From assembly GCF_000374425.1 (NCBI RefSeq), contig NZ_KB894358.1, positions 67,404 to 131,403 of the forward strand: a stretch of 64,000 bases of DNA, read 5' to 3'. The notes beneath the pieces were generated by a model. That model worked only from the letters and a program-made list of their open reading frames with translations, searched no databases and was not told the origin of the DNA. Positions 27,301-35,766 of this stretch are shown here, one piece after another; the stretch's first letter is position 1, and each line of letters starts with the position of its first letter. Source of the stretch: Acinetobacter tjernbergiae DSM 14971 = CIP 107465. Lineage in GTDB: Bacteria; Pseudomonadota; Gammaproteobacteria; Pseudomonadales; Moraxellaceae. The position numbers were made by a program, and so were the translations under genes.

Positions 27301-28480
27301 TCGGCAGATCATCGTCTTTGATCACATAGTTTGCGATACCATTACCAGATGCACCGCAATCATTTGAAGACATAATATGAAAATCATTGCTTTGATTGAT
27401 CGTCACACTAAATGTGTCATCAACTTCATTAATTAAATCATTAATAATTTCGACAGGAACTTCAAGGACGTACGGTGTTCCAGCACCATAATTACCTTGT
27501 GGGATGATTTTGGTAAAAGTGTTTGCAACTCCACCATTAATTTTATAATCGACACCTAATTGGGCTGTGCCATCATTCACAGTAAAAACCAATGAAATAC
27601 CACCACTCGGTACATCACCGACTACAATAACCTTAAGCGGTTGCACTGTGCCGCCATTTTCAGGTACCACATAATTGGCTGAACTAAACTCAATAATGGG
27701 TTTTACAATAATTTGTATCGCATCTAAAAAATTTCCGCTGGTGCTCGTTCCAGAGGTGGACTGAAACCCCATTGGTACTTGCCCCGTTGCGCCTGTATAG
27801 GTAAATGTCCCACTATAATCGGCCCAACGTTTAATAGTTGAACCCGTTGTTGCCCCAATACCTGACCCCGAGCCACTTAATACCGAACATGTTCCTGACA
27901 CACAACTTGTAACTTGCCCATCACCTGTTTTACTGGTCGATACAGTTGCAATGGTCTGAGCTCCAGCGCGTAATAACATGGTATCGTCCGCTGTATTACG
28001 CCCATTATGGCTAAATTTCCAAGATACTGACTCACCATTCACTAAACAAATATTCTGTGACACGGTTGAAACGGCATCCGCATTCAACTCTACAAATTGA
28101 TTGCCTTCCCGTGCCTTTATCGTATTGGTTAGCGTGGTATTGGTACCGTCAATATTTCTTGATCCCGCCCACATTTCCATTAACTGCCCAGCACCATTTG
28201 TCGTAATTGAACAGGTTCCACTAGAGCCTTCATTGCCATAGGGATGTGTGGTCAGCCAACCGGGTACACGGGTACTACTAATATAGACACGACAAACATT
28301 ATTACCTGTCGCAATGGTTGGTGTTTCAAAGCCTAAATTTAAATATCCACGTTGATATGCTGCATGTGTTATTGGGGTAATTAATATAAGAAATAAAGTA
28401 GCAATCAATACGCTTACAAGATAATAATCGCACCGAAATTTATTGATAATCAATACATATATAGCGTGAATATCAAACAT
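24365..28480 (-). CDS. Large secreted repeat protein with Calx-beta, DUF11 and prealbumin-like domains
   Basis: I choose the ATG at 28478-28480 with a G-rich ribosome site; a TTG 4 codons upstream is the alternative. The protein has 1371 residues. A long N-region and hydrophobic segment (about 20-40, ending THAA) form the signal. In order: an N-terminal all-beta domain (NLGFETPTIATGNN...), a Calx-beta-like domain (about 270-385), and a DUF11 domain (about 395-530, LNLGDTIQYQLVISNKGENAVS type). Four repeats with a K-x3-GG-x-G-x-F-x-F theme follow (about 535-1020), then an SdrD-B-like segment (about 1030-1170) and a second DUF11 domain at the C-terminus. No sortase motif, membrane anchor or autotransporter barrel was seen. 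Probable adhesin or surface-layer component. Confidence 0.8.
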   Translation of the reverse strand: MFDIHAIYVLIINKFRCDYYLVSVLIATLFLILITPITHAAYQRGYLNLGFETPTIATGNNVCRVYISSTRVPGWLTTHPYGNEGSSGTCSITTNGAGQLMEMWAGSRNIDGTNTTLTNTIKAREGNQFVELNADAVSTVSQNICLVNGESVSWKFSHNGRNTADDTMLLRAGAQTIATVSTSKTGDGQVTSCVSGTCSVLSGSGSGIGATTGSTIKRWADYSGTFTYTGATGQVPMGFQSTSGTSTSGNFLDAIQIIVKPIIEFSSANYVVPENGGTVQPLKVIVVGDVPSGGISLVFTVNDGTAQLGVDYKINGGVANTFTKIIPQGNYGAGTPYVLEVPVEIINDLINEVDDTFSVTINQSNDFHIMSSNDCGASGNGIANYVIKDDDLPTDMDLKVEKKQRIGTSGTFVADSLTMNLGDTIQYQLVISNKGENAVSDTSRANFNDAIPNNFNTLSLLSATKSNGAITCNASFTGNTLTGQFSGPKGATCTLIIQARANAAGIVTNTATVNVPAANTEIFPSDNSSSVQVAIAKALITLTKSTIGGLGTFGFTLTGTSQTSGSITTLTQGEEYQVDGDTTLTGVQPFVVTGTGSITINESSLPTGGGWSLTGASCRNSAGNAVGSQSGSTYTLTATDITNNPNLNCNFVNTKIPTVKIQKISQGGTGTFGFANTNLSSNSSNVVTSLQGSPNIGTGISSVLTVVSNSTDVVIRESSIATGYALKSASCVDSNSLITGNIGTFGNFSTDRITIPYNHLITGGADITCTFINSKPSLIIKKISRGGVGKFDFTGNNGIVNHSITTTTQDTETVGETQYFTSPNPSTDAVITESSMPTGFRLTNAVCTGLPTSSVTPNYVNGTVTLNKSGIVSGADIICTLTNTLTTLTLIKKWDNAVAGDSVIVNSVGFDTNATTAVSVADQTGANATTGTPVILMPNMVGKTGTILEAFSKGDAADYNSTLICTGNNTALNGNKLTIHSDDAAIICTLTNSRKKLVLITGRIFNDNGGTTNNILSNAYNALQDANELGIAGSSLKLANCSGVELNLVTISNSNGDYSFKVEDSVLTNPFCIVQTNLPEYSSVSGASPTGSYNRSTDTISLPKTTATSYPNNNFGDANLNIILTEDGQHTIASGDVTDYPHRLNSQAPVQITQFNQLSSQQPNSGNDQVWQALVYKDTNCNGSVDSGETIFNPTVANPYTLQPNADLCLVQRVHSPTNVMAGAQHVSTLEASYSVILANPTQTMMGKSIKRQDVTLVGKAGLSLTKKVRAVASCPSTSADQNQFAVTNQANKVDHLEYEITYKNNSTKLLNNVKIKDSLPIATSFGSMSCNSTPNGNTCNINHVGDALEWNLTGVLNPAATGTVRFCVNQ

Positions 28481-28863
28481 TACCGCCCCCAAAAAATTAA
28501 ACTTTTCACCTTGATTTGCAATGGAGTGCTATTTTCAAATACCAAAAAATTTCTCGTCATAATTTATGACAAGAACAATCACACCGTTGCAAAAACAAAA
28601 AATTAACTAAATTTTCAGAAAAATATCAAACTTTAATGCAAAATAGAGATATAACTCTCATTTTTATTTTACATCAGTACCTTATTATTTTTTATTTAAC
28701 TAAAGATTATTTTTAAAAAAACTGAACATTTTTTGTATCTAATGATGTAAACCAATCAGATATTCCCACCGATTACAAATAATTTGGGCATTGTGAATTG
28801 GACATACTAAACTTGACTCAAATCTTTTATAATCGCTCGCTTTTCGTCTATCGAGTAATACTC
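28481..28863. other. Divergent intergenic region
   Basis: The 383 bases are AT-rich. A TATAAT at 28828-28833 is a candidate -10 for the flavoprotein gene but has no good -35 at the normal distance. GAGTAATACTC at 28853-28863 is a short perfect inverted repeat directly before the ATG. No further gene was seen. Confidence 0.45.
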
Positions 28864-30060
28864 ATGGTTCATCAAGTTGATGTTGTTGTTATCGGTGCAG
28901 GTGCATCAGGCTTGATGTTAGCTGCGGAAGCAGCTAAACGTGGGCGCTCTGTTGCGGTACTCGAGAAAGCCAATAAAGTGGGTAAAAAAATTCTAATGTC
29001 TGGTGGAGGTAAATGTAACTTTACTAATCTGGACGTTGAGCCTGCTCATTATATTTCTGAAAATCCACATTTCGTTATTTCAGCTTTAACTCGCTATACC
29101 AATTGGGACTTTATTGGTCTGGTTTGCGAATATGGTATTGAGTATGAAGAACGTAAACATGGTCAGCTCTTTACCCTTAAGGGTGCAAAAGAGATTCTTG
29201 AACTTTTACTTGCTGAATGCGACAAAGCCAAACGTGTCCAGATTCAAACCCATTGCGAAGTACAACAAGTAAACGCACAAGCGGATTCAAGTTTTATTAT
29301 TGAAACGAGTCAAGGAACATATCACTGTGAGTCTGTCGTCGTTGCCACAGGTGGCTTATCCATTCCGACCCTCGGCGGTTCAGGTTTCGGTTATGAACTG
29401 GCACAACAATTTGGTCATCATGTGTTTCCAACACGTGCAGGTTTAGTTCCATTCACTTTTTCGGATCATTTTAAAGAAGTGACAACACGTTTAAGTGGCA
29501 ATGCTTTAGATGCAACGTTGGTGAATGATCGCCACCAGTTTACTGAAGCACTCTTATTTACCCATCGTGGTTTAAGTGGCCCAAGTTCATTACAACTTTC
29601 AAACTATTGGCATGTTGGTGAAAGCTTCAAGATTGATTTTTTTCCTAGCCAAGACTTAATCCAATTTTTAAAAGAAAAGAAAAAGTCACAACCCAAAGTG
29701 CTACTGCGTACTTTACTCAGTGAATTTACAGCCAAGAGTATTGTGCTTGAGTTACAACAACTGATTTGGGCAGAACAAAGTGAAATAGCGATTGGAAATA
29801 TCAGTGATCTGCAATTGGAACAGATTGCGACACAACTACACGCTTTTTCAGTTAAGCCTTCTGGGACTGAGGGATACCGTACCGCTGAGGTCACATTGGG
29901 TGGCGTGGATACCAGTGAAGTGTCTTCAAAAACCATGGAAAGTAAAAAACAAAAGGGCTTATATTTTGTTGGTGAAGTGCTTGATGTGACTGGACACTTA
30001 GGAGGCTATAACTTTCAATGGGCATGGTCTTCTGCACAAGCCGCAGCTCAATTCGTTTAA
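28864..30060 (+). CDS. FAD-dependent oxidoreductase, HI0933/YhiN family
   Basis: The frame opens at a TTG at 28798, but the ATG at 28864 gives 398 residues, the family size, with the FAD motif near the start: VVVIGAGASGLMLAAEAAKRG. Further blocks are KKILMSGGGKCNFTN, VVVATGGLSIPTLGGSGFGYELAQQFGH, LLFTHRGLSGPS, TLGGVDT, and the C-terminal FVGEVLDVTGHLGGYNFQWAWSSG-like segment. The reaction is unknown for this family. It is single, with no clear terminator. Confidence 0.88.
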   Translation: MVHQVDVVVIGAGASGLMLAAEAAKRGRSVAVLEKANKVGKKILMSGGGKCNFTNLDVEPAHYISENPHFVISALTRYTNWDFIGLVCEYGIEYEERKHGQLFTLKGAKEILELLLAECDKAKRVQIQTHCEVQQVNAQADSSFIIETSQGTYHCESVVVATGGLSIPTLGGSGFGYELAQQFGHHVFPTRAGLVPFTFSDHFKEVTTRLSGNALDATLVNDRHQFTEALLFTHRGLSGPSSLQLSNYWHVGESFKIDFFPSQDLIQFLKEKKKSQPKVLLRTLLSEFTAKSIVLELQQLIWAEQSEIAIGNISDLQLEQIATQLHAFSVKPSGTEGYRTAEVTLGGVDTSEVSSKTMESKKQKGLYFVGEVLDVTGHLGGYNFQWAWSSAQAAAQFV

Positions 30061-30096
30061 TTTAAGTCAAATTGAGCCTGCTCACACAATATCCTG

Positions 30097-30276
30097 CTAA
30101 GAATGATGATCTGAGGAGTTTGCTGCTTCTGTAGATGAAACCTTTTGCATCTTTTCAAGCGGTTTTTCTTTGGCTGAATTTGATTTAGAAACGACAAATT
30201 TGTACGCACTCGCCAAGAAACCTACAGTGATGCCTGCAATAATAATCGGTGCGAATACACGATTTGGCCTCTTCAT
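30097..30276 (-). CDS. Small single-helix membrane protein, 59 residues
   Basis: An ATG at 30274-30276 preceded by AGGAGA at 5 bases opens a 59-codon frame: MKRPNRVFAP, a hydrophobic helix (about residues 7-28, VFAPIIIAGITVGFLASAYKF), then a hydrophilic tail rich in Ser, Lys and Glu ending SSDHHS. The strong ribosome site and positive-inside N-terminus support a real gene that is too short for usual cut-offs. Function unknown. Confidence 0.7.
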   Translation of the reverse strand: MKRPNRVFAPIIIAGITVGFLASAYKFVVSKSNSAKEKPLEKMQKVSSTEAANSSDHHS

Positions 30277-30474
30277 TTCATTCTCCTCTATAGACTTTTT
30301 ATTTAGAGATTATTGATACTTTATATATAAATGAATTGCTTTTTAGGTCAAATTTCATAGTAAAAGGCATTAAACACTGATCATAGCGATTTTATAATTC
30401 AGTTTTATGTCTTATTGTTGCTAAAAATGACCTCGCACCTCGTCAATAAAAATACCCAAAACGCTTATATAAAC

Positions 30475-30506
30475 AAAACGACGACCCTGCCTAGAGTGGT
30501 CGTTTT
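30475..30506 (-). terminator. Probable terminator after mechanosensitive channel gene
   Basis: AAAACGAC and GTCGTTTT form an 8-bp stem about 28 bases past the stop codon at 30534, with a 16-base loop and a short T tract on the minus strand. Confidence 0.5.
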
Positions 30507-30533
30507 GATCAAAAAAATCAAAGATTATTTTCA

Positions 30534-32096
30534 CTATTCATCTAAATCTGGCAAAGATGATGCTGTGGGACTCACTGTATTGGTTGAGTTTTTTTCGTTT
30601 TGATGCAATGAATTGGCCTGTTTTACTTCAGTTTTTGCTTTGTCTAATAAATCTGTTAGTAAACGCTCAGCAGGTTGACGACCACCTAAACCAAATGCCA
30701 GTGCAAAAGCAACTGCGACAGAACCCAGTGTTAAACCAAATGCTAAATTCACAATCGAATCTGCAATTCCCATTGCCTTTAAGCCCATTGCGATTACCAA
30801 GCCCATAATTAAAATACGGACCAAGTTTGCTAACCAACGTGAACTATTGTACTCACCACGTTGAACCACATTCGCCACGACATTAGCGAGCCAGAATCCA
30901 ATCACCAAAATGACTGCACCCAGTAAAATACTGGCACCAAATTGAATAAACATCGCAATCAGTACACTGACTTGGTCTAATCCAAGTCGATTCGCAGCTT
31001 CTGAAACAGCAAACAGCATGGTAAAGAAAATGATTAAGTAGCCAATCACATCAGAAACACGGGTTTGCCCAAGGAAGCGTTGTAAATCAAGCTTCATTGG
31101 GATTTCATCAACACCTGCACCTGAAATCAACTCAGCCACTAAACGTCCAACCAAACGAGAAACGATATAAGCGACAACTAAAATGAGACCTGCTGCAATA
31201 ATCTGTGGAATTGCATACATGATCTCATTCAGCATTGTTGTTGCGGGTTGGGAAATCGCTTGAATACCCAGTGCCTCAAATGCCACAATCAAAGCAGTGA
31301 TAATAATCATGGCAAATACAAATGAGCCTAAAAATTTAGACACCTTCGAGTTTTTAAATAAACCGACTTTTTCAGCTTGTGTTTGTAGTCCAAAGCTATG
31401 ACTCAAACCTTCAACAATACCTCGCACAATTTTCGCAAGAATATAGCCAACAAAGATAATCACACCTGCAATAAACAAATTAGGCAGATAAGCAATTGCT
31501 TCATTCAGCATATTCTGTACAGGAATTAGTAATCCTGTTAGACCTAAAATAGACAGCACAATTGGTAAAAATATTAATAAAACCAACCAGTAAAAAATCT
31601 CAGCAATATTCCCACTGAGGGCATTAACACCAACTTCACTGCTCAGTTTCTCATCTAATTCTGTTTTAGATAAAACATTGGTCAGCCCTACTCGTACCAA
31701 ATGCGCCACAATCCAGCCAATAAATCCAACAGCAACAGCAGCCAACAAATTTGGTATATAAGCGAGTACCCGCCCAACCATATGACTAAACGGATCACTC
31801 ACGCCACTAATATTTAAAACATTGAGTGCACCAACCACCGCAAGGATCACTACAAACCAAAACACCAGTTTGGATAGCAAACGCTCAATATTAGGGGCAA
31901 AACCCGTTGCGGTAGATAACTTATGATTAGCGCCTAGCTTTTGCAATAGCCGCTTTACACCTGCGGCAATGACTAAGGCAATAATCCAACCAACAAGTAA
32001 GATGAAAATGGCTGCAAAAATCGGATGAAACTGATCCCAGTAATACATTCCATCAAATCCTCCTCGATGGGAAGGATCATTAAAAAATTCATTCAT
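30534..32096 (-). CDS. Mechanosensitive channel family protein with conserved TM-helix repeats (CmpX-like)
   Basis: The 520-residue inner-membrane protein has about ten or eleven hydrophobic segments arranged as repeats of a helix pair: IPNLLAAVAVGFIGWIVAHLVR, LPNLFIAGVIIFVGYILAKIVR and IPQIIAAGLILVVAYIVSRLVG. These are the conserved TM-helix repeats of the CmpX group. The last segment SVAVAFALAFGLGGRQPAERLL resembles the pore helix of MscS, but the MscS cytosolic beta domain is absent. It is likely to respond to membrane tension or osmotic stress; in Pseudomonas CmpX affects envelope stress. Monocistronic. Confidence 0.85.
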   Translation of the reverse strand: MNEFFNDPSHRGGFDGMYYWDQFHPIFAAIFILLVGWIIALVIAAGVKRLLQKLGANHKLSTATGFAPNIERLLSKLVFWFVVILAVVGALNVLNISGVSDPFSHMVGRVLAYIPNLLAAVAVGFIGWIVAHLVRVGLTNVLSKTELDEKLSSEVGVNALSGNIAEIFYWLVLLIFLPIVLSILGLTGLLIPVQNMLNEAIAYLPNLFIAGVIIFVGYILAKIVRGIVEGLSHSFGLQTQAEKVGLFKNSKVSKFLGSFVFAMIIITALIVAFEALGIQAISQPATTMLNEIMYAIPQIIAAGLILVVAYIVSRLVGRLVAELISGAGVDEIPMKLDLQRFLGQTRVSDVIGYLIIFFTMLFAVSEAANRLGLDQVSVLIAMFIQFGASILLGAVILVIGFWLANVVANVVQRGEYNSSRWLANLVRILIMGLVIAMGLKAMGIADSIVNLAFGLTLGSVAVAFALAFGLGGRQPAERLLTDLLDKAKTEVKQANSLHQNEKNSTNTVSPTASSLPDLDE

Positions 32097-32259
32097 GCAT
32101 GTTATCCTTATATTGTATTTTTAAATCTTGATATAAATCATCCATCATCGTTCTATGCCGAAGAATATAAATGATGGATGTTATCACCATAGTTTTTGTT
32201 GATTTTTCAAGCAATCAACTGCATCACTAATACAACAAAAACCATGCAAAATATTGCAA

Positions 32260-32291
32260 AAAAGCCCACTAGTTCACACTAATGAGCTTTT
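32260..32291 (-). terminator. Terminator after the 67-residue membrane protein gene
   Basis: AAAAGCCCACTAGT and ACTAATGAGCTTTT pair over 14 positions with two non-Watson-Crick pairs that become G-T wobbles in the minus-strand transcript. The loop is four bases. It starts 33 bases past the stop at 32324. Confidence 0.65.
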
Positions 32292-32323
32292 GTTTAGCAA
32301 TAAATTTTTTGGTCTAAAGCCGT

Positions 32324-32527
32324 TTAAACATTCATAAGTTCGGACTGCAAATTTGACATCATCACTTGAGCAGTTGGATTCGCTGAATGATCGGCGATCA
32401 TAAATACCAGCAACGCTATCAAAAAAATTCCAACAATCAGCAACATATAGACTGGTAGTTTCCTTTTACGTGCGATCTCTTCCTTACTTGCCACATGGGG
32501 TTGTGGCTTACTAAAATCATGCATCAT
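32324..32527 (-). CDS. Small single-helix membrane protein, 67 residues
   Basis: The protein starts MMHDFSKPQPH, has a basic stretch (ARKRK) and then one strong membrane segment (about 28-46, VYMLLIVGIFLIALLVFMIA), and ends with a short periplasmic tail. AAGAGGG lies 8 bases before the start. It has its own terminator. Function unknown. Confidence 0.75.
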   Translation of the reverse strand: MMHDFSKPQPHVASKEEIARKRKLPVYMLLIVGIFLIALLVFMIADHSANPTAQVMMSNLQSELMNV

Positions 32528-32730
32528 AGCAGCCCTCTTCCTTTTACTTGTTAGGCTTTTATATTAACAATACTCAATGTTGCATTGTGTGAAAAATCTT
32601 CGCACTATCGTTGCGTTGGTTGCAGAACTCTACTTTTTATTTCTTAAACTTTTGTATAAAATATAGTCGTTTTAGAATATGTAAGAAATAAGCTATAATA
32701 GTTGCCCTCATCTCCTAAACCTTCTGCTTT

Positions 32731-33153
32731 ATGTCCTATAGCCAACAAAGCGTTTCTCTTGAATTAGACACTGATGTCACACATCAATGTTTTTTACATC
32801 ACACCCGTGATGAACATTTGATTGGAATTATTGAGTTCAATAAACCAAGTTATATTTTGAAATGGGGAGATTTGGAATATTTTCGTCGCCGTACCGAAGA
32901 ATTTTCGGTGATGCCTTTACCTGATTGTGTCAATGCAATGATTATCGACATTCGGAATGTACAACCTTTTTTAGATAATGAAGTACCTATCTTACCTTGG
33001 CGTTTACTCGAAGAAGATTGCCCTGTAAGGCTCGTTGTACCTCAAGATCGCTTAGAACATTACATTGGTCTTTTTGAACCAACATGGCTAAATACCGATG
33101 TAGATACAGCCATTCAAGAAATCCGTGAATTTATGGATATGTTTGTTCACTAA
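32731..33153 (+). CDS. Hypothetical protein, 140 residues
   Basis: The protein is acidic and soluble with an alternating beta/alpha look: HLIGIIEFNKPSYILKW, NAMIIDIRNVQPF, CPVRLVVPQDRLEHY. This may be a STAS-like fold, but no diagnostic motif is visible. No clear Shine-Dalgarno precedes the ATG. It is convergent with fpr. I do not recognise a family. Confidence 0.65.
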   Translation: MSYSQQSVSLELDTDVTHQCFLHHTRDEHLIGIIEFNKPSYILKWGDLEYFRRRTEEFSVMPLPDCVNAMIIDIRNVQPFLDNEVPILPWRLLEEDCPVRLVVPQDRLEHYIGLFEPTWLNTDVDTAIQEIREFMDMFVH

Positions 33154-33219
33154 AACATATCCATTAAAGGGCAATCCTGCACGACTGCAATTGCTCTTAT
33201 GCCGCTACAACGCGACTCA

Positions 33220-33981
33220 TTACCAATAATTCTCTACTGCAATATTTCCCTCACCACGGCGATTCATGGTTAAACCACGTTGTTTGAGTGCTTCTTTGGT
33301 ATCCTCAACCATCTGTGGATTGCCACATAACATCACATGACTACTGGCAGGATTCAAAGACAATCCTATCGTTTTTTCTAATTCCCGATTGGCAATTAAA
33401 ATCGGTAAACGATCATGTAATGTGGCATTTGGGTCTCTAGTAATAATTGGCACAAATTTAAAGCCAGTATGCCCCTCACCAAAAAGGGCTGTGATTTCTT
33501 GGATACGCTCCACATATGCCAATTCAGATGCTGTACGAACACTATAGACTAAGTTGATATGTTGATATTTTTTCCATGTTTCAAAGTCTTGTAACATCGA
33601 TAAAAATGGAGCTAAACCTGTTCCTGTTGCCAATAACCAAAGATCTTGGGGAACAGGCAGTTGGTAACGTGCCAAAGTCAGATAGCCATAGGACACTTTA
33701 TCCAAATACAATTCATCACCCACTTTAAGGTGTTGCAAATTTGAGGTAAATGCACCATCAGGCACAACAATTGAAAAGAATTCTAACGTTTCATCAAAGG
33801 GTGAAGAAACCACAGAATAAGCGCGTACCACTAATTCACCGTTAACCATTAACCCAATCCGTGCAAACTGCCCTGCACTAAATTTAAAATGAGCAGGTCG
33901 AGTGAGGGTAAAACTAAAAAGATTGTGAGCCCAACGATGAACAGATAAAACCTTTTCTACGCTAAATTTTTCAATTGACAT
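33220..33981 (-). CDS. fpr: Ferredoxin--NADP(+) reductase
   Basis: The 253-residue FAD enzyme moves electrons between NADPH and ferredoxin or flavodoxin. The FAD-binding motif is RAYSVVSSP, the pyrophosphate motif LLATGTGLAPFLSML, and the NADP-binding block VMLCGNPQMVEDTKEAL. The C-terminus VENYW fits the bacterial subclass with an aromatic end. It diverges from a LysR regulator, an arrangement known for fpr and finR in Pseudomonas, where FinR activates fpr under superoxide stress. Confidence 0.93.
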   Translation of the reverse strand: MSIEKFSVEKVLSVHRWAHNLFSFTLTRPAHFKFSAGQFARIGLMVNGELVVRAYSVVSSPFDETLEFFSIVVPDGAFTSNLQHLKVGDELYLDKVSYGYLTLARYQLPVPQDLWLLATGTGLAPFLSMLQDFETWKKYQHINLVYSVRTASELAYVERIQEITALFGEGHTGFKFVPIITRDPNATLHDRLPILIANRELEKTIGLSLNPASSHVMLCGNPQMVEDTKEALKQRGLTMNRRGEGNIAVENYW

Positions 33982-34009
33982 GATTTGAACGTGGCACGAA
34001 ACAGTAGGC

Positions 34010-34023
34010 TCATGTTAGCATGA
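34010..34023. promoter_or_regulatory. Palindrome in the fpr-LysR spacer
   Basis: TCATGTTAGCATGA has perfect 5-bp arms around four bases and sits centrally in the 84-base spacer between the divergent fpr and LysR genes. A LysR regulator of the FinR type would be expected to bind here. Confidence 0.45.
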
Positions 34024-34065
34024 TCGAATAATTGATGGATACTCAAAACATTAAGGCTATTTAAC

Positions 34066-34950
34066 ATGCGCATGACCTTACGCCAATTGGCTGTTTTCGT
34101 GGCGGTTGCTCAGGAAGGAACTGTAACCAAAGCGAGTGATGCTGTCCGACTCACACAAAGTGCGGCAAGTATGGCTTTAGCTGATTTAGAAGATGGTTTA
34201 GGTGCGCCTTTATTCGACCGTTTAGGCAAGCGTTTACAACTCAATGACTTGGGACGGTTTTTACTACCTCAAGCTTTAGAAATCTTAGGTCGCTGTGAAT
34301 CGTTTGAACAAGCCGCTAAGGGTGAACTGCAAAGTATTGATTTACGCTTAGGTGCAACCTTAACGATCAGTGATTATTTGATGCCTGATCTCATGGCTGA
34401 ATTCTTACAACATCATCCTCAAGCACATTTACAGTTACAGGTGGGAAATACTCGCCAAATGATTGAAGCAGTGAATCAATTTCAACTGGATTTAGCTTTA
34501 ATCGAAGGCTCTTGCCACTTACCTCAATTACAATGTATCCATTGGAGAGATGACGAACTCGCTGTTTGCTGTGCGCCGAGTCATCCATTGGCACAGTTAG
34601 GTCGTCCAGTTACCCCAGCAGATTTCGATCATGTCGAATGGATTTTACGTGAAGAAGGTTCAGGCACACGCGAAGTGTTTGACAATGCGATTTTGCAGGA
34701 TTTACCTGATGCAAATATTCGTTTAACTCTCGGTCATAATGAAGCAATTTTAAAAATTGTGGCGGGTGGTCTCGGTATGTCTTGTGTTTCAAGGCTAGCG
34801 ATTGAACCACTTCAAGAGAAAGGACAACTTGTTATTTTAGATACACCTTATTGGCAACTGACTCGCCCTCTTTATATGCTAGTACATCGTCAAAAATATC
34901 AAGGGCCTGGACTCAAAGCCTTTTTACATTTCTGTGAAGATCAGGTTTAA
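34066..34950 (+). CDS. finR: LysR-family regulator, FinR-like
   Basis: The 294-residue protein has an N-terminal winged helix-turn-helix (about 4-62): LRQLAVFVAVAQEGTVTKASDAVRLTQSAASMALADLEDGLGAPLFDR. The C-terminal periplasmic-binding-like effector domain follows from about residue 90. The divergent placement next to fpr is the same as in Pseudomonas, where FinR controls fpr; the name rests on that context. An alternative start is the ATG two codons later. The stop codon lies inside the terminator hairpin. Confidence 0.78.
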   Translation: MRMTLRQLAVFVAVAQEGTVTKASDAVRLTQSAASMALADLEDGLGAPLFDRLGKRLQLNDLGRFLLPQALEILGRCESFEQAAKGELQSIDLRLGATLTISDYLMPDLMAEFLQHHPQAHLQLQVGNTRQMIEAVNQFQLDLALIEGSCHLPQLQCIHWRDDELAVCCAPSHPLAQLGRPVTPADFDHVEWILREEGSGTREVFDNAILQDLPDANIRLTLGHNEAILKIVAGGLGMSCVSRLAIEPLQEKGQLVILDTPYWQLTRPLYMLVHRQKYQGPGLKAFLHFCEDQV

Positions 34951-34967
34951 GCCTGATCTTTTATTTT
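34937..34967. terminator. Terminator overlapping the LysR stop codon
   Basis: AAGATCAGG and CCTGATCTT form a 9-bp stem around TTTAAG, with the stop codon (34948-34950) in the loop and a T-rich tail. It lies between convergent genes. Confidence 0.8.
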
Positions 34968-35667
34968 AATGTCTAAATTGTTGTTCACATGGCTCACCAT
35001 CATTGTCACCATCCATTTTTGTATTCGGACAATTTTTTAAGAAGAATATAGCTTCCTCACGAGAATGCATTTGTGAACAATGCTTACGCCCATCACAACT
35101 AAATTGGGCTTGAGCTTTAACGGGCTGCTCAGCTTGCATTTTATGATGTGGTGTTGATGGTACGTCTAACACCTGTTCTGTTTTTTCAGACAATTTGATT
35201 TCAGGTAAATCACCTAAAGCTTGTCGCTGAGCAATCACAATTTTCTTTTGCTCTTCGATCAACTGTGCTGCTTTTATTCTTTGCGATTGTTGATATGACT
35301 GATATTTTTGAAAAACAAGACCCGCCAAGATCACGACGATAATTAACCCTGTCAGCGTAATAATTGTCGCTTTTTTAGGATCGGAGCGAGAATGACCCTG
35401 TGAAACTGAATTTTTAAATGCCTTATTTGCAACTGGGGTATCTACACTATCTAAAGGCTTTAAATCTAAACGAACGATATTTGTGGCTTTAAATTTCCCC
35501 TTGTCTTCAACAATTAAAAATTTAAGCCGTTCCCCAGACTTCAGCTCAATATGGCGATGAGGCACATCTGTAATATGGAAAAATATATCTTTTTTCTCGC
35601 CAATTAACTCAATAAAACCAAAACCACGCTCAGTGTTGTAATTTTTGATTATCCCTTCCACAAACAT
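34966..35667 (-). CDS. Membrane protein with N-terminal cold-shock domain and C-terminal Excalibur domain
   Basis: The 233-residue protein joins a cold-shock RNA/DNA-binding domain (residues 1-68, RNP1-like RGFGFIEL, RNP2-like IFFHI), one membrane segment (about 100-120, ATIITLTGLIIVVILAGLVF), a coiled-coil-prone spacer (QSQRIKAAQLIEEQKKIVIAQRQ) and a C-terminal Excalibur domain (about 188-230) with the calcium-type motif DGDNDGEPCE and four Cys. Similar proteins pair the cold-shock domain with DUF1294 or Excalibur. The nucleic-acid-binding part would face the cytosol and the Excalibur part the periplasm. It follows the gene at 35767 by about 100 bases on the same strand. Confidence 0.8.
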   Translation of the reverse strand: MFVEGIIKNYNTERGFGFIELIGEKKDIFFHITDVPHRHIELKSGERLKFLIVEDKGKFKATNIVRLDLKPLDSVDTPVANKAFKNSVSQGHSRSDPKKATIITLTGLIIVVILAGLVFQKYQSYQQSQRIKAAQLIEEQKKIVIAQRQALGDLPEIKLSEKTEQVLDVPSTPHHKMQAEQPVKAQAQFSCDGRKHCSQMHSREEAIFFLKNCPNTKMDGDNDGEPCEQQFRH

Positions 35668-35766
35668 AATTCACTCTTTATCTCATATTAAACAAGGGGC
35701 TAAAAAGTCTCTTGCACCCCTCCTATTTAATACCAAACTTAAACTCAACAATCGAAATAAAAGTCA

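Noticed and set aside
30415..30603. 62-codon plus-strand frame over the end of the channel gene
   Set aside because: It runs through the channel gene's terminator and its last codons on the opposite strand, with no ribosome site.
34391..34810. Two minus-strand frames within the LysR gene
   Set aside because: They are antisense to a well supported helix-turn-helix regulator and have no start signal or family match.
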